From NCBI GenBank assembly GCA_003116975.1, contig BGKB01000073.1, positions 62,001 to 126,000 of the forward strand: a stretch of 64,000 nt of DNA. The letters run 5' to 3'. The first letter of the stretch is position 1. Every line of letters starts with the position of its first letter. The position numbers and the translations under genes are program-made. The DNA is from Aurantiochytrium sp. KH105. Its lineage: Eukaryota; Sar; Bigyra; Thraustochytrida; Thraustochytriidae. Positions 56,265-64,000 of the stretch are shown in pieces. The notes under the pieces were generated by a model. It saw only the letters and a program-made list of their open reading frames with translations, was not told the DNA's origin and ran no database searches.

Positions 56265-57025
56265 GTCCGCCACCACTTGCGTACGTACGTTCGAGCTCAG
56301 GCCTCGAAGCTGTCCCAGGACCCTGCGATCGGCGTCTAGAATAGCTCACGTGCTCAGCCACCCGCGAGCACATTTGGCGCTGCGCAGGGCTCGAGCGAAG
56401 TGCCATTCTGTGTTCTACATCTTACCGTTAGGTAAGTTCTAGTCTCGGCCTAGGACTGGAGACAAGCCCATGTGATCCCCTATTTCTGCTATCATTTTTT
56501 TGACCGTTGAAAGACCCGAAAGTCATGGTCTGACTTGGAGAGAGACGACTTGGCGCACTTCAAGTTGCATCCCCACTTGGATGGAGTCAACGACCGGAGC
56601 CATACAAGAGCAACCAACAGCAACAAGAGCGGGCTTCAATCTGGAGGACGAGGGAGGAGGAGGAGGAGAAAGAAAGACCCAGGTCTTGCCCGCGCGCTCG
56701 TCTTACCGGCCCGCCGGGTATACGTACATACTCCACTCCATCTCGAGCTCAGCGAAACGAGAGCCCACCCGGCGGCGGCGGCGGAGCTGCCGAGGTGGCA
56801 CGCGGCCTGCCTGGCTGCTGCGCGCAACGTCAGCGAACAGCCACGAGCATCGTAGCTGCAGTAAGGCGCGGTGAGGCGCGCAAGAACGAAGAAACAAACC
56901 AGGGGCGAGCGGTAAGGGCCACGCTCGCTTCTCCTTGTACTGCTTCTGCTGCTGCCCCGTTTCCTTCTACTTTTACCTTCACGAAGGCGGAGTCGAGACG
57001 AAAGCGAAGGTCAAGAGAATAAATT
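56265..57025. other. Divergent intergenic region (dynein promoter side)
   Basis: 761 bp between divergent genes; a GAGGAGG-type purine run at 56646-56672 and a GGC run at about 56770-56785. No supported gene. Confidence 0.55.
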
Positions 57026-60000
57026 ATGGCTTTCCAAGCTCGTCACCGATGGATGATCGGCAAAATAAACGAGGGCTTTGGCCTGCGCGACGAAGACTTT
57101 GTGGAAAAGAGCTTGCGTGACGACGAAACACTTGCGCAAATCAACGCCTTCTTCGCAGCAGACGGGCCCGACGTTCTTCTCTTCTTTTATCAAGACGGCC
57201 AGCTCTTTCTCACGGATGGAAAGTCACAAGGACTCACCGGTCTTTGCGTTTATTTCGTGCGCGTCCGCGTCGCCAACAAACCGAAACGAGAACTCGCCGC
57301 AAGCGAGGCAGGAGACAATGCCATCAGCTTTGGGACGCTTAATGGCGCGCTTCTTGACTCGTACGAGAGTGTCTTGGCCAAGTCGCTCAAGCCGCTCATT
57401 GACGCAAAAAGTAGCTGGTCGCAAGCTTCCGGCAAGGAGGCTCGTGAGTTTTGCGTCGGCCTCGGCAAGTTCACAGACTCGGTCCAAGACCAACTCAAGA
57501 GCCTCACGTCGGGCCTCGAGCTTGCCAAGCCGCAAACAGCCTTGTTTGAGACAGCTCTTCAGAACACGCGCGTGCCTCCAGAGGTCGCTGTGCACTTTGT
57601 AGATCTGCTCAGCAACTGGTGCGAAAAGGTCGAGTCCTTTCTCGAGGATGAGGATCAAACGAAACGCGACGCAGGAGAAAAGGGACCCATATCAGAGCTC
57701 GAGTACTGGCGACGCCGCACTCAGCGTCTCATGTCCATCACCGAACAGCTCAAGAGCAAAGAGTGCAGGACTGTCATCAGCGTTCTGCAGAGTCTTACAA
57801 AAAATGCGCAGCAGCCGCGCATCATGTCTGCTTTCACTGCTTTCGGCCAGGATTTTGCTCCGTCAGCCGGAGGCCCGGGCGCTGCGGGTGGCCCGTCAGG
57901 AGGCAGTGGGCCGTCGGTGGGCGGCAACAACGTGCATGAGCTCAATATGCAAAGCGTTGTTTCCTTGCTCAAGCGCTGGCGCCAGATCGACATCAACATT
58001 ACTGAGGCCGCGAATGAGGCAAAGGACAATGTCAAGTATCTCGGGACTTTGGAAAAATTTATCGAGCCCTTGTACAGCGGCACGCCACAAACCATCATCG
58101 ATGCGCTTCCCGCGCTCATGAACTCGATCAAGATGATTTACACGATTGCGCGCTACTACAACACCTCCGAGCGCATGACTACCCTCTTCATCAAGATCTC
58201 CAATCAGCTCATCATCAACTGCAAGCGGTACATCACGCGCGCGACCAGCGCCTCCAACGGGACAGGAGACGCCGCGGCCCAGGAGAAGAAGCAAGCCGTT
58301 ATTGCGGCAGCCACAGCCAGCTTTTCCTTCAAGGGCCCCGTCGTCCCCGCAACCTCGAGCCTCGCGGCCGCCGGGCAGTCCGATGGCGACTCCGTTGAGA
58401 GAATCTGGGACCAGGATCCAGAGAGGCTCTTGCAGGCCCTCGAGGCCTGTCTTCAGCTCAACGAGGCCTACCAAGAGCAGTACCACCTCACAAAGGACAA
58501 ACTCTTGGCTGTCCCCAAGGGCCGGCAGTTTGACTTTAGCGAGATACAGATCTTTGGCAAGATTGACCTTTTCTGCAGACGCGTCATCAAGCTCATGGAC
58601 ATGTTCTCGACTATCCATCAGTTCAACAGTCTTGCAAGTCATAATCTTGAGGGCATGGAGGGCCTCATTGCGCAATTTAATCGCATTGTACACGACTTTC
58701 GCTCACGCCAGCACGATCTTCTCGACTTTTACAACAACAAATACGATCGTGACTACATTCAGTTCAACATGCGTATCACCGACCTCGAGTCGCAGCTGCA
58801 GCAATTCATCAACCGCTCGTTCGAGTCCATCACCTCGATTGAGGCCTCTCTGACTTTGCTCAAGCGCTTCCAAAGTATCCTGCAGCGTGACACCTTGCGC
58901 GCAGACCTCGATGCCAAGCTCACGGTCATTTTTCACAATTACGGCCTTGATCTCTCCACCGTGCAGGAGCTCTACGAAAAACACAAACACTCCCCACCCA
59001 TCTCGCGCAATATGCCCCCAGTTGCCGGTAGCATTATCTGGGCCCGTCACTTGCTTCGTCGCATCGAGGAGCCCATGCGCAAATTTGAAATGAACGCGTC
59101 GGTGCTCTCGACAAAGGACTCGAAGAAAATTATCAAAACGTACAACAAGGTCGCAAAGACCCTTGTTGCCTTTGAGTATCTCTGGTACGAGGCCTGGTGC
59201 AACGCTGTCGACGCTGCGCGCGCCGGGCTCCAGGCTACGCTCATCATCCGCCACCCGACGCTGAAAAAGCTCTTTGTCAATTTTGATCCGGAGATCCTTC
59301 AGCTTATCCGCGAGGCCAAGTGTCTGTCACGGCTCGGCATCGAGATCCCCAACGCCGCAAAAATGGTGCTTTTGCAAGAGCAAAAGTTCAAGCACTACCA
59401 CAATGAGCTCACCTATCTGCTTCGTGAGTACGACCGCGTTGTGGGAATGATTCTGCCTGTTGCCCGCGACATGCTCGTTCCGCACATCAACGATCTTGAT
59501 TTGTCGTTGCGCCCGGGGATGATCTCTCTTACCTGGACGAGCATGAACATTGACGCGTATAAGCACACTGTTCAGGCCAATCTGATGCGATTCGAGGAGC
59601 TCATCATCAATATGAACGACATTATCGAGAACCGTATTGAGAAGAACTTGAAAAAGGTCGGCAAGGCGACTCTTGTCGACCTCCCCTCTGGCGATGGTCT
59701 CCTCACCCTCGACGAATTCGTTCTCAAACAAGAGACCTTTGTGCGTCTGCAGACGCGCTTTCTCGATGCGAAGAACCGAGAAATCGAAATTGCAGTGCGC
59801 GACCTCATCGAGCACGTTCGCAACTACAAGCTTCAGCATACAACCACGCAGCAGACCGTTTCTTCCTCTGCCGAAGCAGATGCCGCAAGCGCGGACCTTC
59901 TCGACCACTACAATCGCCTCATGTACCAAGCGCTTCTTCAGGCGACCAAGAACTCGCTTGCTGCCATCAAGAAGCGGGTCTGTGCCAAGGGCTCGACTGG

Positions 60001-63000
60001 ATTTCTGTATCTCGTTCGACCCTTTTTTGAGGTCGACGTTCAGCTCAGTGTGCCATCTGTGCGTCTTGTGCCGTCTCTTGACGAAGTGCAGAACTGCATC
60101 AACAAAAGTGCTCAGTCCATTCTTTGGTGCAGCAAGTCGATCTGGGACTGGGGCCAGCTTGACAAGGATGGCGATGACCGCGTTAGCTTTTTCGAACGCA
60201 TTGGCAAGGACGTTCAAATCGTCCGGTCCGTGCTTTTGCTCACTGGCGCCCTGCTCGGCACAAAGAATCACGTGCGCGACTACCTGGCCCAGTTCACCGT
60301 CTACGATTGGCTATGGAAGGATGACATGGAGTTCATGTACAAGCGCTTCATTGATCGAAATCCGTCCATTGACGAGTTCGAGGCCGAGCTGAGTCGCTTC
60401 GTCTCGATCGAGAGCCAAATCCGCCAGATCCCTGGCGTACACAATATTGGCGCGCTCTCTCTCAATACGAACAATCTCAAACTCCAGCTTCAGTCCGAGG
60501 CCTCCCAGTGGAAGGTGCAGTATTCGGACAAGGTACATCAACAGGCGAGTGAAGCCATGGAGAACCTTCTCGAGTACATTCGTCTCACACACCAGCGAGT
60601 AGGTCGCGAAGTCAATTCGCTCGAGTCCTTGCGCTTTGTCATGAGCGTGCTCAAGGAGGTTCGCGAGCGCGAGTCTACCATTGAGCAAGAAATTACGCCT
60701 ATTCTTGACATGTATGACATGCTCGACCACTATCTTCCCCCCGGCGTAGTAGGCAAAGAGGAAATGGACAAAAAGGGCATTATCCGGAGTTCCTGGCGCA
60801 AACTCGGCGACTTTGCCGAAGAAGTCACAGACCAGCTCGCGGGCATCCAAGGGAGATTCAAGGCGCAGCTCACGCGCGACGTCAAGGTCTTTTCCCGGGA
60901 GATTGTTTCCTTTCGAGCCACTTACCTGTCCGAGGGACCAATGGTGGCCGGTCTCAAACCAAAGGAGGCCGTTGATCGTCTGCGACGCTTCAAGTCCGAC
61001 TTTGAGGTCCATGCGCGCAAACAGGAAATCCTTTCTGCTGGCGAGGAGCTTTTTGCGCTCAAACAAACCGACTATCCGGACTTGGTAAAGACGAAAAAAG
61101 AGCTCGCCCTGCTTGATCAGCTGTATTCGCTCTACATTGATGTGGTGGACACCATGGAAAAGTACCGAAACCAGCTATGGACCGACTGCGTAAAAACGGT
61201 TCCTGCAATGGCAGAGCGAGTCGCAGAGTTCGAAGCGCGCTGCAAGCGTCTCCCCGTAAAGCTTCGTGACTGGGACGCCTACAAGGACCTGCGGCACGAC
61301 CTTTCTGACTTCCAGTCTGTTCTCCCGCTTCTTGTGGAACTCTCAAAGCCCTCTCTGAAGATGCGACACTGGGCACAAGTGACACATCTCACTGGAAAGC
61401 AGTTCAACACAGAGACAGGAAAGCTCAAGGAGCTTTGGCACCCGGCCATGCTCAATCATCGCGATGCCATCGAGGACGTCTGTCACGCCGCAGATAAAGA
61501 GCTTGAGATTGAGGATAAGATTTCGTCCATCAAGGAGCAGTGGGCCGCAGAACACTTCACCTTTGCCAAATGGCGCCAGCGTGACTGCCTCGTGCTCAAG
61601 GGATTCAGTCAGGTAATTGAGGACCTCGAAGAATCCCAGCTCGCATGCCAGAGCATGCTTTCGCTTCGATATGTGGCTCCATTCAAGGAAGAGGTGGTTG
61701 GAATTTTAGCCCAGCTTTCTGAGACGGGCGAAACCCTCGAGCTCTGGGTCAAGGTGCAGACACTTTGGATGTCACTCGAGAGCGTTTTTACGGGCGGCGA
61801 CATTGCAAAGCAAATGCCCCAGGATGCCAAAAAATTTGCCAAGATTGACAAGGACTTCCACAAGGTCATGGAGCGTGCGCAGGATTCGCTCGGCAACGTT
61901 TTGCAATGCTGCTCAAATGAGCTCCTGAAAAACACTCTGCCGAATCTCTACACGGAACTCGAGCGGTGTCAAAAGAGTCTCGAAGGCTATCTCGAGCAGA
62001 AGCGTTCTCGGTTCCCACGTTTCTATTTCGTTTCCAACCCGGTGCTGCTTCAGATTCTATCGCAAGGCTCCGATCTCGACGCCGTGCAACCCTTTTACGA
62101 GAAAATTTTTGATGCCGTGAGTCAGGTCTCTCTAGACCCAGCGAATACGCGTACAATTACGCACGTAAAGAATGTAATTGGGGACGACGAGGAAGCTGTT
62201 GCACTGTCGACTCCCGTTCAAGCCTCGGGCCACATTGAGGACTGGCTGCTGAGTCTCTTGACGGAAACGCAAACTACAATGAAAGATCACTGTCGCGCGG
62301 CGGCTTCCGAATGCATAGACGCTGAGCTCGAAGACTTCATTTCGCGTCATACGGCGCAGTTTGCGCTTCTGGGCCTCCAGCTTAAGTGGACTGCGCAAAT
62401 GACGCATGCGCTTACGCACTGCAAGGGCAACAAGAATATCATGGGTGAGACGAGCAAGTTGCAGCTGGCAATTCTCACCAAGCTTTCGTCTATGTGCCTC
62501 ACGGACCTTGGGTCCGCCATGAATCGGAAAAAGATTGAAACACTCGTCACCGTGCAGGTACATCAGCGTGACGTGTCCGCGGACCTCTTTCGCATGTTTA
62601 AGGACCGCCGTGTAGGCTCGGCGCAGGACTTTGACTGGACCAAACAAGCTCGCTTCTACTGGAACCCGGATCCCGTGCAGGGCGGGTGCTCGATCTCCGT
62701 TTGCGACATGGACTTTACTTATGCCTACGAGTACCTCGGCTGTAAGGAGCGACTGGTTATCACGCCTCTCACAGATCGATGCTACGTGAGTCTTACGCAA
62801 GCGCTCGGCATGAACCTGGGCGGTGCTCCAGCAGGGCCAGCGGGCACCGGCAAGACTGAAACCGTCAAGGATCTCGGTCGCGCTCTCGGCACGTACGTAG
62901 TGGTCATCAATTGCTCGGACCAACAACGACATACAGACCTGGCCAAGATCTTCAAGGGACTCTGTCGTGCGGGTATTTGGGGCTGTTTTGATGAGTTTAA

Positions 63001-64000
63001 TCGCATCGAGCTCCCCGTACTCAGTGTAGTCGCTCAGCAGATCCTCGCAATCACCAACGCGAAGCGTATGCAAAGCGCCACGCTCACATTTCCCGGCGAT
63101 GCAGACGCGATCTCGATCAAGCACACCGTAGGTACCTTTATTACGATGAACCCGGGATATGCAGGTCGCCAGGAGCTCCCCGAAAATCTCAAGGCACTGT
63201 TCCGAACAGTGGCAATGATGGTTCCCGATCGTGAGATTATCATCCGCGTCAAACTCTGCAGTGTCGGCTATAGCAAGTTCACCGAGCTGGCCAACAAGTT
63301 CAATACCTTGTATCGCTGCTGCGAGATGCAGCTTTCCGCGCAACATCACTACGACTTTGGTCTACGTAACATCCTCTCTGTACTGCGCACGGCTGGGCAG
63401 ATTAAGCGCGACAATCAAAGCCACGATGAGCACGCGCTTCTCATGCGGGCACTCCGTGACATGAATCTCAGCAAACTTGTCGCGCTCGATGTCCCGCTGT
63501 TCTTATCGCTCTTGCTCGATCTCTTTCCTCAGCAGCAAAGCCAGCAGCAGGTTTTGCAGGACGAGCAGAATGGCGAGGGCGGCATTGGTCCCGCGCTTTC
63601 TCTCGTGCTGCGAGAAGGTGGGCTTCAAGTGCATCCTCCTTGGGTACGAAAAGTGCACCAAGTGCACGACACGACGCTTGTTCGCCACGGCATCATTGTT
63701 CTCGGTCCCGCCGGTGCTGGTAAGTCGGCTTGTCTCGAAGTCCTCGCGGAAGCACAGACCCGGCTCAACGGCGTACCCACCAAAATTGTTCGAATGAATC
63801 CCAAGGCGATAAGAGCCCAGGAAATGTTTGGCGAGACGGATCCTGCAAGTCATGAGTGGGTCGATGGCGTTTTTGCGACCTTGTGGGCAAAGCACAATGA
63901 CCGCTCGCGTCGCGACCGAACCTGGCTCGTGTGCGATGGCCCTGTGGATGCACTATGGGTAGAAAATCTCAATACTGTGCTGGATGACAACAAGATCCTC
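57026..64000 (+). CDS. Axonemal outer-arm-type dynein heavy chain (N-terminal half; runs off window)
   Basis: 2325 uninterrupted codons from the ATG at 57026 to the window end, no intron. Residues 1 to about 1860 are the tail and linker (DHC_N1/N2): for example WRRRTQRLMSITEQLKS, LDHYLPPGV and EQWAAEHFTFAKWRQR. AAA1 starts with YAYEYLGCKERLVITPLTDR; its Walker A is GPAGTGKTET (about residue 1937) and Walker B is CFDEFNRIELPVL. AAA2 begins later with Walker A GPAGAGKS (about 2228). NLGGAPAGPAGTGKT and VVVINCSDQ fit the DNAH5/DNAH8 (gamma) outer-arm class better than cytoplasmic dyneins; this sub-class call is moderate. The protein powers flagellar beating. The motor's remaining AAA units, stalk and C-terminus lie beyond the window. 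Confidence 0.92.
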   Translation, partial: MAFQARHRWMIGKINEGFGLRDEDFVEKSLRDDETLAQINAFFAADGPDVLLFFYQDGQLFLTDGKSQGLTGLCVYFVRVRVANKPKRELAASEAGDNAISFGTLNGALLDSYESVLAKSLKPLIDAKSSWSQASGKEAREFCVGLGKFTDSVQDQLKSLTSGLELAKPQTALFETALQNTRVPPEVAVHFVDLLSNWCEKVESFLEDEDQTKRDAGEKGPISELEYWRRRTQRLMSITEQLKSKECRTVISVLQSLTKNAQQPRIMSAFTAFGQDFAPSAGGPGAAGGPSGGSGPSVGGNNVHELNMQSVVSLLKRWRQIDINITEAANEAKDNVKYLGTLEKFIEPLYSGTPQTIIDALPALMNSIKMIYTIARYYNTSERMTTLFIKISNQLIINCKRYITRATSASNGTGDAAAQEKKQAVIAAATASFSFKGPVVPATSSLAAAGQSDGDSVERIWDQDPERLLQALEACLQLNEAYQEQYHLTKDKLLAVPKGRQFDFSEIQIFGKIDLFCRRVIKLMDMFSTIHQFNSLASHNLEGMEGLIAQFNRIVHDFRSRQHDLLDFYNNKYDRDYIQFNMRITDLESQLQQFINRSFESITSIEASLTLLKRFQSILQRDTLRADLDAKLTVIFHNYGLDLSTVQELYEKHKHSPPISRNMPPVAGSIIWARHLLRRIEEPMRKFEMNASVLSTKDSKKIIKTYNKVAKTLVAFEYLWYEAWCNAVDAARAGLQATLIIRHPTLKKLFVNFDPEILQLIREAKCLSRLGIEIPNAAKMVLLQEQKFKHYHNELTYLLREYDRVVGMILPVARDMLVPHINDLDLSLRPGMISLTWTSMNIDAYKHTVQANLMRFEELIINMNDIIENRIEKNLKKVGKATLVDLPSGDGLLTLDEFVLKQETFVRLQTRFLDAKNREIEIAVRDLIEHVRNYKLQHTTTQQTVSSSAEADAASADLLDHYNRLMYQALLQATKNSLAAIKKRVCAKGSTGFLYLVRPFFEVDVQLSVPSVRLVPSLDEVQNCINKSAQSILWCSKSIWDWGQLDKDGDDRVSFFERIGKDVQIVRSVLLLTGALLGTKNHVRDYLAQFTVYDWLWKDDMEFMYKRFIDRNPSIDEFEAELSRFVSIESQIRQIPGVHNIGALSLNTNNLKLQLQSEASQWKVQYSDKVHQQASEAMENLLEYIRLTHQRVGREVNSLESLRFVMSVLKEVRERESTIEQEITPILDMYDMLDHYLPPGVVGKEEMDKKGIIRSSWRKLGDFAEEVTDQLAGIQGRFKAQLTRDVKVFSREIVSFRATYLSEGPMVAGLKPKEAVDRLRRFKSDFEVHARKQEILSAGEELFALKQTDYPDLVKTKKELALLDQLYSLYIDVVDTMEKYRNQLWTDCVKTVPAMAERVAEFEARCKRLPVKLRDWDAYKDLRHDLSDFQSVLPLLVELSKPSLKMRHWAQVTHLTGKQFNTETGKLKELWHPAMLNHRDAIEDVCHAADKELEIEDKISSIKEQWAAEHFTFAKWRQRDCLVLKGFSQVIEDLEESQLACQSMLSLRYVAPFKEEVVGILAQLSETGETLELWVKVQTLWMSLESVFTGGDIAKQMPQDAKKFAKIDKDFHKVMERAQDSLGNVLQCCSNELLKNTLPNLYTELERCQKSLEGYLEQKRSRFPRFYFVSNPVLLQILSQGSDLDAVQPFYEKIFDAVSQVSLDPANTRTITHVKNVIGDDEEAVALSTPVQASGHIEDWLLSLLTETQTTMKDHCRAAASECIDAELEDFISRHTAQFALLGLQLKWTAQMTHALTHCKGNKNIMGETSKLQLAILTKLSSMCLTDLGSAMNRKKIETLVTVQVHQRDVSADLFRMFKDRRVGSAQDFDWTKQARFYWNPDPVQGGCSISVCDMDFTYAYEYLGCKERLVITPLTDRCYVSLTQALGMNLGGAPAGPAGTGKTETVKDLGRALGTYVVVINCSDQQRHTDLAKIFKGLCRAGIWGCFDEFNRIELPVLSVVAQQILAITNAKRMQSATLTFPGDADAISIKHTVGTFITMNPGYAGRQELPENLKALFRTVAMMVPDREIIIRVKLCSVGYSKFTELANKFNTLYRCCEMQLSAQHHYDFGLRNILSVLRTAGQIKRDNQSHDEHALLMRALRDMNLSKLVALDVPLFLSLLLDLFPQQQSQQQVLQDEQNGEGGIGPALSLVLREGGLQVHPPWVRKVHQVHDTTLVRHGIIVLGPAGAGKSACLEVLAEAQTRLNGVPTKIVRMNPKAIRAQEMFGETDPASHEWVDGVFATLWAKHNDRSRRDRTWLVCDGPVDALWVENLNTVLDDNKIL

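Overview
The window is nuclear DNA of a flagellated, GC-rich protist. The evidence is mitochondrial carrier and SDHD genes with spliceosomal introns, axonemal dynein, CFAP161 and CFAP210, a WASP-like protein, Pol III tRNAs and mostly intron-poor genes. The gene set fits a stramenopile such as a labyrinthulomycete/thraustochytrid, but this taxonomic call is inference; nothing here proves it.

Left core (1-15.9 kb): a 3'-truncated gene for a protein with about nine tandem Pex14-N-terminal-like modules; a coiled-coil protein with a dynein-stalk-like C-terminus; CFAP161; a fusion of a 2-oxoglutarate-oxygenase-like ectodomain with a Ctr copper-transporter domain; the mitochondrial phosphate carrier (two exons); and a SAM-methyltransferase/TPR protein.

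Accessory island (16-30 kb), visibly less GC-rich: (i) a 3.19-kb DNA transposon with 13-bp terminal inverted repeats starting CCC and an ATAT target duplication, carrying a broken gene with zinc knuckle, YqaJ-like PD-(D/E)XK nuclease and piggyBac-like C-terminus; (ii) IS607-type element copy 1 (tnpA serine recombinase plus Fanzor/TnpB-like nuclease, both mutated); (iii) a 19-exon leucine-rich-repeat membrane receptor in which every internal exon is exactly one 23-residue LRR and the gene is built from a 306-bp two-exon tandem unit; (iv) a frameshifted relic of a viral terminase large subunit resembling the herpesvirus/mirusvirus type; (v) IS607-type element copy 2, with intact tnpA and broken tnpB, abutting the terminase relic.

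Right core (30.6-64 kb): SDHD (two exons), an FDXACB1/BMT5-like methyltransferase, a large secreted or membrane protein with FN3-like, glycine-rich, kelch and P-domain-like parts, GID8 of the CTLH E3 ligase (two exons), an Nma111-type HtrA protease, a WH1-GBD-acidic WASP-like protein, an FHA-WDR70 fusion, CFAP210, two identical tRNA-Glu(TTC) genes, an AADAT-type aminotransferase, FAAP24, an aspartyl/asparaginyl beta-hydroxylase-domain protein, a four-TM protein, and the first 2325 codons of an outer-arm-type axonemal dynein heavy chain. CFAP161, CFAP210 and the dynein all belong to the axoneme; the other core genes look like unrelated housekeeping genes. All identifications are from reading translated sequence; no database search was run.
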